A stretch of 52,935 nucleotides of DNA from an uncultured bacterium (GTDB taxonomy: Bacteria; Verrucomicrobiota; Kiritimatiellia; RFP12; UBA1067). Under the pieces are notes generated by a model, which made no database searches, was not told where the DNA came from, and saw nothing but the letters and a program-made list of their open reading frames with translations. Both the position numbers and the translations under genes were made by a program. Where the stretch lies: contig CACYQU010000008.1 of assembly GCA_902776615.1 (NCBI GenBank), forward strand, positions 1 through 52,935. Reading direction: 5' to 3'. How positions within the stretch are numbered: the first letter of the stretch is position 1; every line of letters starts with the position of its first letter. Below are positions 8,190-15,214 of the stretch, in pieces.

Positions 8190-9359
8190 TCAGCGGCTTT
8201 TGTAGTATTTCACGCTGTCCGGAGGGCGCACGTTCGTAAGCGTTCCCGCGTAGTGCCGCAGCCAGTGGTCGCGCTTGGGGTGTTTCGCGGCGGCCTCTTC
8301 GTTCAGCTCGATTCCCAGTCCGGGACGGTTCGAAGGCAGCATAAGCCCGTTCTCGAACGTCACGTCCTCGTCGATCACATCCTTGCGCCACGGCACGTCG
8401 TCGAACAGCGTCTCGTGTATGCAGTAGCCCGGCGTCGACACGCCGAGCGCGAGCGTTACTGCGTTCGCCACCGGACCGCTGGGATTGTGCGCGCAGAAGG
8501 GTATGTGGTGCGCGTCGCATATCGCCGCGATCTGCTTCATGCCCGTCAAACCGCCGGCGTGGGAAGAGTCCGGCTGAAGGTAGTCGCAGGCCCTGAGCTC
8601 GATGGCGTCCATTATCTGCTGCGTCGTGTACAGCCTTTCGCCGCATGCGATGGGCACGCGCACGCGGCTTCTCACGTCGGCAAGCGCGCGCATCGTGTCG
8701 GGTATGACCGGCTCTTCCACCCAGTACGGCGAAAACTCCTCAAGCGCGTTGCAGACGCGCAGCGCCGTGGGCGTATCGAAGCGTCCGTGGCACTCTATCA
8801 GAATCTCGGCCCTGCCTTCTGTGGCCGACTTTACGGCCTTGACGCATTCCATCGCCTTCCTGAAATCCTCCGGGGCCAGCTGGCGGTAGCTCTTGCCGAA
8901 CGGATCCCACTTTAGCCCCCTGAAGCCAGCCTCCACGGCGGCGGTTGCTTTCGCGGCGAACTCCTCCGGCTCCTTTGCGCCGGCGAACCAGCAGTTTGCG
9001 TAGCAGGGAACCCCCTCGCGGCACTTGCCGCCAAGAAGCTTCCAGACGGGCAGGCCCAGCACCTTGCCTTTTATGTCCCAGAGCGCCATGTCGATTGCCG
9101 AAAGCGCGCTCATGAGAACCGCCCCGCCGCGCCAGTAGGCGTCGCGGTAGTTCTCGTGGAAAATCCATTCCGTGTCGAAGGGGTCTTTGCCGGCAAGCGC
9201 GTGCTCGAGGTCTGCGATGGCGCCGAGAAGGGCGTTTTCCTTGTATTCGAGCGTCCCCTCGCCGATTCCGTGAACGCCATCGTCGGTCATCACCTTGACG
9301 AAGACCCAGTTCGTGCGATAGCAGTCGATGGTGAATGTCTTTATTGATGTGATCTTCAT
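8190..9359 (-). CDS. Sugar-acid dehydratase, mandelate racemase family
   Basis: Enolase-superfamily enzyme that probably dehydrates an aldonic acid to a 2-keto-3-deoxy acid, like D-galactonate dehydratase. The 389 residues show a WRGG segment (77-80), K150 in GLKWDPFG, metal-ligand candidates E189, E215/E216 and E241 in CGERLY, the pair E189/H191 in IECHGRF, and H291 in AHNPSGP. Galactonate dehydratase has D-x-H at the 189-191 position, so the exact substrate may differ. The frame stays open far upstream, but the true start is the ATG at 9359, because homology begins there and it overlaps the MFS stop by four bases. Last gene of the LysR-SDR-MFS-dehydratase group. Confidence 0.87.
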   Translation of the reverse strand: MKITSIKTFTIDCYRTNWVFVKVMTDDGVHGIGEGTLEYKENALLGAIADLEHALAGKDPFDTEWIFHENYRDAYWRGGAVLMSALSAIDMALWDIKGKVLGLPVWKLLGGKCREGVPCYANCWFAGAKEPEEFAAKATAAVEAGFRGLKWDPFGKSYRQLAPEDFRKAMECVKAVKSATEGRAEILIECHGRFDTPTALRVCNALEEFSPYWVEEPVIPDTMRALADVRSRVRVPIACGERLYTTQQIMDAIELRACDYLQPDSSHAGGLTGMKQIAAICDAHHIPFCAHNPSGPVANAVTLALGVSTPGYCIHETLFDDVPWRKDVIDEDVTFENGLMLPSNRPGLGIELNEEAAAKHPKRDHWLRHYAGTLTNVRPPDSVKYYKSR

Positions 9360-10618
9360 TCCGTCACCCTGTCCCTTCCGAATGTGAAAAAGAAGCTGAA
9401 CGCCATAAGCACGGCTCCCGTCAGATATGCCGCGGCCATTATGTCGAAGCCTGTTTCGAAGCCCTTTACGCCACCTTTGTCCGACAGCGTGCCCATCGCA
9501 ACCCCCGAAAGTCCGCCGAAGAAGAATGCGATCATGTTCAGAAGCCCGACGGCCGTGGAGCGGTGCTGCGGCGGAACGACGTCGAACAGCGACGCGTGGG
9601 TGTTGACCTCGAACGCGCCCCTGAAGACGCCATACGCGCTCGCCGCCGCGAGAAGCGCCGCAAAGGAGTCCGCCCGGCCAATCCACGCAAGCATCGGCGC
9701 GCCGCACAGAAGCGCGAGCGACTGGAAGCCCAGCCTGAAGCGGGGGAAGCGTCCCACGAAGCGGTCGGTCACCACGCCGCCTGCGAGAATCGCCGCGAAC
9801 GCGAAAAGATGGTGCCACAGCATCACGCCCTGCCCCGCAGTGCCGACATCGAGCGAGAACTTTTCGGCGGCGAATTTCGGCGCCCAGAAGAGATACGCGT
9901 TGTTCACGAACACGATAGCCACGAATCCTGCGGTCGCGCAGAGAGCCGACGGATTGCAGAAGTATGCCTTGAGTCCATCCTTGACATTCCCCGTTCCCCG
10001 TTCCCTATTCCCTGTTCCCTGTTCCCCGTTCCCTGTTCCCTCTTCCCTCTTCCCCGTTCCCTCCTTCAGCGCCCATATGAATACGATTCCAAGCACGCAT
10101 CCCGCCGCGCCGAACGCGATGAAGACGTTCCGCCAGGAGCCTAGCAGCCCCAGCGCGAAAGCGACAATCAGCCCCGACGCCATAAGCCCTATGTACAGCG
10201 CGGCCTGGTGTATCGACAGCGCGAGGGACCTCGTCTCCTTGTGGTGCACGGCTATCAGCGCGTAGGCGCTGGGCGCGTAGAAGCTTTCGCCCACGCCTGT
10301 CGCTATGGACCTGAAGAAGAGCGCACCGAGGAAGCCGCCGACGAATCCCATGCATACCGTCATCAGCGACCACGCTATCAGCGACAAAGTGATTATCCAT
10401 TTTCGGGACAGTCTGTCGCCGAGAAAGCCGGCGACGACGGTCATCGCCGCGAGAGTCCAGCTCAGCGTGGTGTTTATCCATCCGATCTGCACGTCGCTGA
10501 GCGACAGATCCTTCTGGATTGGTATCGTCAGCAGCCCGAAGAGGGCGCGGTCGGCCTGATGGAAGAAGAACGCGCAGCTGAGAAGGGCGATGAGCACCCA
10601 CTTGTACCGCTTAGACAT
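9356..10618 (-). CDS. MFS transporter, sugar-acid type
   Basis: Major facilitator permease with two six-helix halves. The loop-2 motif GFLGDRLSRK near residue 65 is the usual MFS signature. Its place between a dehydrogenase and an aldonate dehydratase suggests uptake of a sugar acid (inference). The central cytoplasmic loop after helix 6 (about residues 188-215) is built from a GTGNREQ-type repeat encoded by eleven copies of a 7-bp DNA repeat (9986-10062). I chose the ATG at 10618, since GGAGG lies 6 nt upstream; the ATG at 10624 is directly against that GGAGG. It overlaps the SDR gene by 8 nt and the dehydratase by 4 nt. Confidence 0.88.
   Translation of the reverse strand: MSKRYKWVLIALLSCAFFFHQADRALFGLLTIPIQKDLSLSDVQIGWINTTLSWTLAAMTVVAGFLGDRLSRKWIITLSLIAWSLMTVCMGFVGGFLGALFFRSIATGVGESFYAPSAYALIAVHHKETRSLALSIHQAALYIGLMASGLIVAFALGLLGSWRNVFIAFGAAGCVLGIVFIWALKEGTGKREEGTGNGEQGTGNRERGTGNVKDGLKAYFCNPSALCATAGFVAIVFVNNAYLFWAPKFAAEKFSLDVGTAGQGVMLWHHLFAFAAILAGGVVTDRFVGRFPRFRLGFQSLALLCGAPMLAWIGRADSFAALLAAASAYGVFRGAFEVNTHASLFDVVPPQHRSTAVGLLNMIAFFFGGLSGVAMGTLSDKGGVKGFETGFDIMAAAYLTGAVLMAFSFFFTFGRDRVTE
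9986..10062. repeat. Heptanucleotide microsatellite inside MFS gene
   Basis: Eleven consecutive 7-bp units of the form NTTCCCY (plus strand). Read on the minus strand in the MFS frame, three units give a seven-residue repeat, GTGNREQ or close variants. Seven is not a multiple of three, so loss or gain of one unit shifts the frame. Confidence 0.9.
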
Positions 10619-11396
10619 CCACATCCTCCGGCATGTGCTGGCACGAGCACCCCGCGTCGCACGTCACGATCTCTCCGGTCATGTTCGCGGAATCGTCCGA
10701 CGCGAGGAAGGCCACGACATTTGCGATGTCGCTGCCTTTCGCCTCGTGCCGCAGCGGACAGTTCAGACGGCGTCGCGCCGCCTTCGCCGGGTCGAGCGTC
10801 TCCCAGCGTTCTGTGTAGATGTAGCCCGGCGCGCAGCAGTTCACCCTTATGCCGAGCGGCGCGAGGTCGAGCGCAAGCGCCCTCACCATGGAGTTTATGG
10901 CGCCTTTCGACGTGCAGTAGGCGGTGCGGTGGCGGATGGCGCGCATGGCGGTGTTGGACGACAGAAACACCACGACGCCGCGGCTTTCCTGCTTCATGAA
11001 GAAGCGGTTGCATGCGAGCTGTGTGACGCGGAAGCCGCCGACGACATTCGTCTTAAGCACGTCCCAAAACAGTTCGGGATCCATCTCAAGCGGGCCTCCG
11101 TGGCCGATTCCCTGGTTCGCGGCGTTGTTTACGAGAATGTCCAGCCGCCTCGCTTCGCGTTCGATCGTGTCCATCAGCGCGGCGACCTGCGACGCATCCG
11201 ATATGTCGCACGCCTGTGCCGTGAAGCCGTCAAGCCCTCTCGCCTTGAGCGCGGCCGCGCCGCGCGCGGTGGATTCTTCGCTGGAGCCGCACATGAAAAC
11301 CTTTGCGCCTTCGCGCACGAACTTCTCCGTAAGGTCGAGCCCCGTATTGCGGTTGCCGCCGGTCACCAAAACGACTTTCCCTTCAAATCTGTGCAT
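10611..11396 (-). CDS. SDR-family dehydrogenase
   Basis: Short-chain dehydrogenase/reductase, classical type. The dinucleotide loop TGGNRNTG is at 12-19, NNAAN at 90-94, and the catalytic triad is S146 or S147, Y160 and K164 (YCTSK). At 261 residues it has family length. The C-terminus has an unusual tail, DAGCSCQH, with two cysteines and a histidine. It probably oxidises a sugar or sugar acid feeding the neighbouring dehydratase. A TGC-TATACT promoter at 11448-11456 gives a leader of about 45 nt with AGGAAA before the ATG. First gene of the catabolic operon, with its LysR gene just upstream on the same strand. Confidence 0.88.
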   Translation of the reverse strand: MHRFEGKVVLVTGGNRNTGLDLTEKFVREGAKVFMCGSSEESTARGAAALKARGLDGFTAQACDISDASQVAALMDTIEREARRLDILVNNAANQGIGHGGPLEMDPELFWDVLKTNVVGGFRVTQLACNRFFMKQESRGVVVFLSSNTAMRAIRHRTAYCTSKGAINSMVRALALDLAPLGIRVNCCAPGYIYTERWETLDPAKAARRRLNCPLRHEAKGSDIANVVAFLASDDSANMTGEIVTCDAGCSCQHMPEDVDV

Positions 11397-11447
11397 CGGA
11401 TGATTTCCTTTCCATTGATTTCCTTGCCGATTTCACGGACAAGACAT

Positions 11448-11456
11448 AGTATAGCA
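11448..11456 (-). promoter_or_regulatory. Extended -10 promoter of SDR-MFS-dehydratase operon
   Basis: On the minus strand this reads TGC-TATACT, 51 nt before the SDR ATG. It lies in the 66-nt gap after the LysR gene, the natural place for LysR control of the operon. I see no clear T-N11-A inverted repeat. Confidence 0.6.
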
Positions 11457-11462
11457 TAAAAA

Positions 11463-12362
11463 CTACTTGCCGGTCATCCTGCGGATCGACGAGATGAAGG
11501 TCGCGGCCTGCGCGGAAGGGGTGATGCCCATGCGGCGCAGTATTCCCACACGTATCGTCTCTCCGAGTTTGAGCGGGATGGAAATGATTTCGGGGTTGTA
11601 GGCCTTGGCGTGCGCCCCGGACGCCACCGTGAAGCCGTCAAGCCCCAGAACAAGATTCGTCATTGTCGCGCGGTCTCTGACGCGAATGTTCCTTTTCCGG
11701 TCGATGGCGGGCATGACTTCCTCGGCGAAGTAGAGTGCGTTTTCCGCACCCTGCTCGTAGGTTATGTAAGGGAATGCATCCAGTTCGGAAGGAAGTATTG
11801 CTTTTTTCTTCGCCAGCGGGTGTCGCCTGCCGAGGAACACGTGCGGCTGGGCCGTGTACAGCTCTTCAAAGACAAGATCTTCCTTTTTGAAGATCTTGCG
11901 CAACACGCGTTCGTTGCGGCTTGAAAGGTATAGAATGCCTATTTCGCTGCGGTGTCTTGCGACATCGTCGATTATTTCGCTCGTCACCGTCTCTCGCAGA
12001 GTGAAGTCGTAGGCGTCGCTTTGCGCCTCCTTGACGATTTCCATGAACGCCTCCACGGCGAAGGCGAAGTGCTGGCACGACACGGCGAACTGCGGCCTGC
12101 GCACGGACTTGCCCGTGTATTTTTCGGTGATGCGCGCGGCGTCGTCCAGAATCTGCCTGGCCGAAGCCAAGAACTCTTCGCCCTCGCGGGTGACGGAAAT
12201 GCCGCGCGTGGTGCGGGTGAAGAGCGCAGTGCGCAGCTCCTCCTCCAGCATGTGGATCGATTCGGTAAGCGTCGGTTGCGTCGCGAACATTCGCCGCGCA
12301 GCCTCGCTGATGCTGCCGTAAGTCGCTACAGCGTCCGCATATTTCAACTGTTGCAGTGTCAT
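11463..12362 (-). CDS. LysR-family transcriptional regulator
   Basis: Regulator with an N-terminal winged helix (MTLQQLKYADAVATYGSIS, then AARRMF and TQPTLTESI, about residues 1-60) and a substrate-binding domain from about 90 to 295. The 299 residues fit the family. The frame is open 47 codons further upstream, but that part covers a repeat unit and the promoter. The LysR fold begins at the ATG at 12362, which lies 6 nt beyond TGC-TATAAT, so I take this start and predict a leaderless mRNA. It probably controls the adjacent SDR-MFS-dehydratase operon in response to a sugar acid. It is encoded upstream in the same direction, not divergently as many LysR genes are. Confidence 0.9.
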   Translation of the reverse strand: MTLQQLKYADAVATYGSISEAARRMFATQPTLTESIHMLEEELRTALFTRTTRGISVTREGEEFLASARQILDDAARITEKYTGKSVRRPQFAVSCQHFAFAVEAFMEIVKEAQSDAYDFTLRETVTSEIIDDVARHRSEIGILYLSSRNERVLRKIFKKEDLVFEELYTAQPHVFLGRRHPLAKKKAILPSELDAFPYITYEQGAENALYFAEEVMPAIDRKRNIRVRDRATMTNLVLGLDGFTVASGAHAKAYNPEIISIPLKLGETIRVGILRRMGITPSAQAATFISSIRRMTGK

Positions 12363-12368
12363 TTCGGT

Positions 12369-12377
12369 ATTATAGCA
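12369..12377 (-). promoter_or_regulatory. Extended -10 promoter of LysR gene
   Basis: On the minus strand this reads TGC-TATAAT, and the LysR ATG follows after 6 nt, so the predicted first transcribed base is the A of the ATG. Confidence 0.65.
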
Positions 12378-12431
12378 TATTTGCGTCCCGCAGGCTTTCT
12401 GCGGGAGATTTATATGGGATGCTTGCGCACC

Positions 12432-12455
12432 AGACCTGCCACCCCTGGCCGCCAG
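12432..12455. repeat. Solitary copy of the 22-bp repeat unit
   Basis: AGACCTGCCACCCCT followed by the palindrome CTGGCCGCCAG. It matches the 236-400 units, but both arms of the palindrome differ in step (CTAGC/GCTAG becomes CTGGC/GCCAG). Pairing is therefore kept, which favours selection on a hairpin or a dyad-binding site. Confidence 0.7.
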
Positions 12456-12566
12456 CCGTGTAGGGGTCGAGGCGCTTGCGCGCGACGCGAAAAGGTGGGT
12501 CATTGTTTTCTACCTTGACTAGCGAGGCTCACTGGGAGAGAGGGCGTCTCGCCCGCTCATATGGAA

Positions 12567-12695
12567 GAGGCAATTGCAAAACCTGGTAGGGCATATCCCC
12601 CAGCCGAAGGCTGTCCGCGGAGCGGATGCGCTAGCAGGGGTGCGTGACCTCACGCCGCCGCGGCTACCGAATTCGCATGGTTTTGCAATTGCCTC
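12567..12695. mobile_element. 129-bp MITE-like inverted-repeat element
   Basis: A perfect 17-bp arm GAGGCAATTGCAAAACC (12567-12583) is repeated in inverted form at 12679-12695. The left part holds three hairpins in a row: CTGG..CCAG with a GGG/CCC core, then CAGCC-GAA-GGCTG, then TCCGC-GGA-GCGGA. The right part adds GCGTG-ACCT-CACGC. Its left 68 bp recur with one mismatch at 52819-52886, so it is a dispersed family. No open reading frame of note and no clear target duplication are seen. It could be a non-autonomous transposon or a structured extragenic repeat. Confidence 0.7.
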
Positions 12696-12803
12696 ATAAA
12701 AGAATCGGTGCCCCCACCAACTGCAACCGCGGTTCCGCCCGTTGCAGAAACTGTCCGCCATTTGTTTTGCGCATTGCAGCGCTGTGCACCCAGAGCAAAA
12801 CTT

Positions 12804-12812
12804 TGGTATAAT
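12804..12812 (+). promoter_or_regulatory. Extended -10 promoter of NeuD-like/glf operon
   Basis: TGG-TATAAT. The ATG of the acyltransferase gene lies 29 nt further on, preceded by a strong AGGAGG, so this transcript has a normal leader. Confidence 0.7.
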
Positions 12813-12841
12813 ATACCCAGTCACTAAAAAAGGAGGAGACG

Positions 12842-13453
12842 ATGAGAGACCTGTTTGTCGTGGGCGCAGGCGGTTTTGGCCGCGAGGCGATTTGGACTAT
12901 TGAGCGCATAAACTCCGACGCCAAGCTGCCCGTTTGGAACATAATCGGATATGCCGACGATGATCCAAAGTGGAAAAAGGGCGACAACTACGAAGGCTAT
13001 CCGATTCTCGGATCGGTCGAGGAGGCGTCGCGCGACTATCCCGGGGCGTCGGTCTTCGTTGCGATCGGCAAAAACACCAAGCGCGCCGACATGTACAAGC
13101 GCCTCAGGGGGCATGATTTCCCGGCGATAATCGATCCAAAGGCGCAGATTTCCCCCACAACCGACTTCCGCCACGGTACGTTCATAGGCGCGGGCGCGGT
13201 TGTCCAGGTGGGCGCCGAAATAGGAAAGTTCACCATTCTGGGGTCGAACAGCGTTGTGGGTCACGACGCGGTGCTCGGCGATTTCGTCAATCTCGGGCCG
13301 GGTGCGGTAATCGCCAGCGGTGTGAAGGTCGGCGATGCGGCATCGTTCTTCGCAAACAGCGCCACGATGCCTTGGATCAAAATCGGCGCGGGCGCGTCCG
13401 TCAGTTGCGGCACGGGCGTCAAGGAAGATCTTCCGGACGGGGCCAGCGTCTGA
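12842..13453 (+). CDS. NeuD/PglD-like sugar O- or N-acyltransferase
   Basis: Left-handed beta-helix acyltransferase of the sialic-acid/bacillosamine modification type. The N-terminal domain begins FVVGAGGFGREA, typical of the PglD/NeuD Rossmann part (about 1-90). From about 100 to 200 the sequence runs in hexapeptide turns (for example GAVVQVGAEIGKFTILGSN). It probably transfers an acetyl group to a nucleotide-linked sugar for a surface glycan. GGAGGAG lies just before the ATG. glf follows after 2 nt, so the pair looks like a small surface-polysaccharide operon. Confidence 0.82.
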   Translation: MRDLFVVGAGGFGREAIWTIERINSDAKLPVWNIIGYADDDPKWKKGDNYEGYPILGSVEEASRDYPGASVFVAIGKNTKRADMYKRLRGHDFPAIIDPKAQISPTTDFRHGTFIGAGAVVQVGAEIGKFTILGSNSVVGHDAVLGDFVNLGPGAVIASGVKVGDAASFFANSATMPWIKIGAGASVSCGTGVKEDLPDGASV

Positions 13454-13455
13454 CG

Positions 13456-14538
13456 ATGCAGTGCATTGATGCTGTAGTCGCCGGCGCCGGCATATGGGGG
13501 TGCACCGTCGCGCGCCGCCTTGCCGAAGCCGGCAAAAGGGTGCTTGTCGTGGACAGGCGTCCTGTCGTCGGCGGGAATGTGCGCTGCGAGACTGATGCCG
13601 AAACCGGCATAGAGATTCACCTTTACGGATCGCACATCTTCCACACCCACATTCCCGAAGTCTGGGACTTCGTGAACAGGTTCGTGAAGTTCAACGGCTA
13701 CCAGCACAAGGTTCTGGCCCGCTACCGCGGCAAGACGTATTTTCTGCCGCTGGGGCTTGCTCTGCTGAACAAGTTCTTTGGCGTGGAGCTTACGCCGGGC
13801 GAGGTGGCGGAGTTCATGAAGGACGAAGCTCACTCGTCCGCCGTGTTCGACGCGTTCTTCCGCGGCTACACGTCGAAGCAGTGGGGCCGTGCGCCGGAGG
13901 AGATCGATCCCTCAATCATAAAGCGCGTGCCTGTGAGGTCGAACTACGACACGAACTATTTCAACGACTACAACCAGGGGATTCCGCTTACAGGCTACAA
14001 CTCGCTTTTCGACAGGCTTCTCGACCACCCGTCGATATCGGTGAAACTGTCTTGCGAGCTGCGGCTTGACGCCGGCGTGTTCAAGATCGGCGGCGATGTT
14101 TTGCCTGCGGTGCCGGTCTACTACTCCGGGCCGCTGGATGCTCTCTTCGGCTACAGATTCGGGCATCTGCCGTGGCGCAGCCTGCGGTTCGAGACGGAGT
14201 GGATGGATGTTCCGGATTATCAGGGAACGTCGGTCGTCAACTACACCGAGGCGGAGGTTCCCTATACGCGCATCCACGAGTTCAAGCACTACCATCCGGA
14301 GAACAGGTCGGTGATGGAGGCTCGCAGAACCGTAGTGATGCGGGAGTATCCGTGCGACTGGAAGCCCGGCGACGAGCCATACTATCCCATCGACTGCGAG
14401 GAATCGCGCGCGCTTCTCGCGCGCTACCGCGAGGCGGCCGCCGGTGTTTCCGGGCTTGTCGTCGGCGGGCGGCTGGGCGGCTACAGGTATTTCGACATGG
14501 ATCGATCGGTCGAGGCGGCGTTGACGTTGCCGCTATGA
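13456..14538 (+). CDS. glf: UDP-galactopyranose mutase
   Basis: Flavoenzyme that converts UDP-galactopyranose to UDP-galactofuranose, the donor for galactofuranose in surface polysaccharides. The FAD loop GAGIWGCTVARRLAEAGK starts at residue 9. The family motifs YGSHIFHT, FRGYTSKQWG and KHYHPEN follow, and the C-terminus has GRLGGYRYFDMD. At 360 residues it is of usual length. The frame is open 28 codons upstream, but that part is a shadow of the preceding gene. The ATG at 13456, 2 nt after the neighbour's stop, is where homology begins. No galactofuranosyltransferase gene is adjacent. Confidence 0.93.
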   Translation: MQCIDAVVAGAGIWGCTVARRLAEAGKRVLVVDRRPVVGGNVRCETDAETGIEIHLYGSHIFHTHIPEVWDFVNRFVKFNGYQHKVLARYRGKTYFLPLGLALLNKFFGVELTPGEVAEFMKDEAHSSAVFDAFFRGYTSKQWGRAPEEIDPSIIKRVPVRSNYDTNYFNDYNQGIPLTGYNSLFDRLLDHPSISVKLSCELRLDAGVFKIGGDVLPAVPVYYSGPLDALFGYRFGHLPWRSLRFETEWMDVPDYQGTSVVNYTEAEVPYTRIHEFKHYHPENRSVMEARRTVVMREYPCDWKPGDEPYYPIDCEESRALLARYREAAAGVSGLVVGGRLGGYRYFDMDRSVEAALTLPL

Positions 14539-14548
14539 CGCATAAATA

Positions 14549-14557
14549 TGGTATAAT
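14549..14557 (+). promoter_or_regulatory. Extended -10 promoter of nucleosidase gene
   Basis: TGG-TATAAT, with only 6 nt between the hexamer and the ATG at 14564. No Shine-Dalgarno is present, so a leaderless transcript starting at the ATG is predicted. Confidence 0.7.
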
Positions 14558-14563
14558 TAAGAT

Positions 14564-15214
14564 ATGAAAGCATTTGTAATAGCAATGGAGAACGAGGCGC
14601 GATGCGTACTCGACAATCTTGAAGGGTCCACGGAGACCCGTGAATTCGGGCGTCGCGTGGTGCGGGGCAAACTCTGCGGAGAGGCGACGATGGTCGTAAT
14701 CTCGGGAATCGGCAAAGGCAATGCCGCCGCCGCGACGCAGTATGCGCTGCAGTCCGGCGCGGACACGATTGTGAATGTCGGCGTCGCAGGCGGGCTCGAC
14801 CCCGCGTTCAATGTGGCCGACATTTACGAAATAGACAGCGCCGTGCAGTACGATTTCGATCTCTCGGCGGTGAACGGCACCATGGTCGGTACGCTGGACG
14901 AGCGCTCCACGCCATATATTCCGCTGTCCACGACCGGCAAGCTTTCCGCAAAATCCATCGGCACCGGCGACAGGTTCAACGACAGCGACGCGGACAACGA
15001 TCTTCTCATGAACGTGCTGTCGTGCCAGCTGCGCGACATGGAGTGCGGCGCGGTTGCCCAGGTGTGCGAAGCGGCCGGCGTCAGGTGCGTGGCTTTCAAG
15101 TGCGTTTCCGACGTGCGCGGGAAGGGTGCCATGACCGGCCAGTACGTGGACAATCTCAAGCGTTGCCTTGCGAAGCTTACAGCGGAGATGCCGAAGCTCT
15201 TTTCGTATGTTTGA
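14564..15214 (+). CDS. mtnN: MTA/SAH nucleosidase
   Basis: Hydrolyses 5'-methylthioadenosine and S-adenosylhomocysteine to adenine and a thioribose, clearing SAM by-products. The PNP/UDP phosphorylase fold is visible: AMENEA at 7-12 (catalytic glutamate), the glycine loop VGVAGGLDP at 72-80, the ribose-binding pair M159-E160 and the catalytic aspartate D183 in VSDVRG. At 216 residues it is slightly shorter than the 232 of E. coli. Promoter spacing predicts a leaderless mRNA. The last 8 nt overlap the GH20-like gene, so the two are coupled. Confidence 0.9.
   Translation: MKAFVIAMENEARCVLDNLEGSTETREFGRRVVRGKLCGEATMVVISGIGKGNAAAATQYALQSGADTIVNVGVAGGLDPAFNVADIYEIDSAVQYDFDLSAVNGTMVGTLDERSTPYIPLSTTGKLSAKSIGTGDRFNDSDADNDLLMNVLSCQLRDMECGAVAQVCEAAGVRCVAFKCVSDVRGKGAMTGQYVDNLKRCLAKLTAEMPKLFSYV

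Larger units (their letters stand above)
12363..12841. other. Repeat-rich intergenic region
   Basis: This 479-base gap between the divergent LysR and NeuD-like genes holds no credible gene. It contains the LysR promoter (12369-12377), one unit of the 22-bp repeat (12432-12455), a GGGCG-TCT-CGCCC hairpin (12542-12554), the 129-bp inverted-repeat element (12567-12695) and the promoter of the next gene (12804-12812). Confidence 0.65.

Noticed and set aside
12567..12695. attC-like integron site
   Set aside because: There is no R-box/core GTTRRRY arrangement, no integrase gene, and the arms are longer and perfect, as in a MITE.
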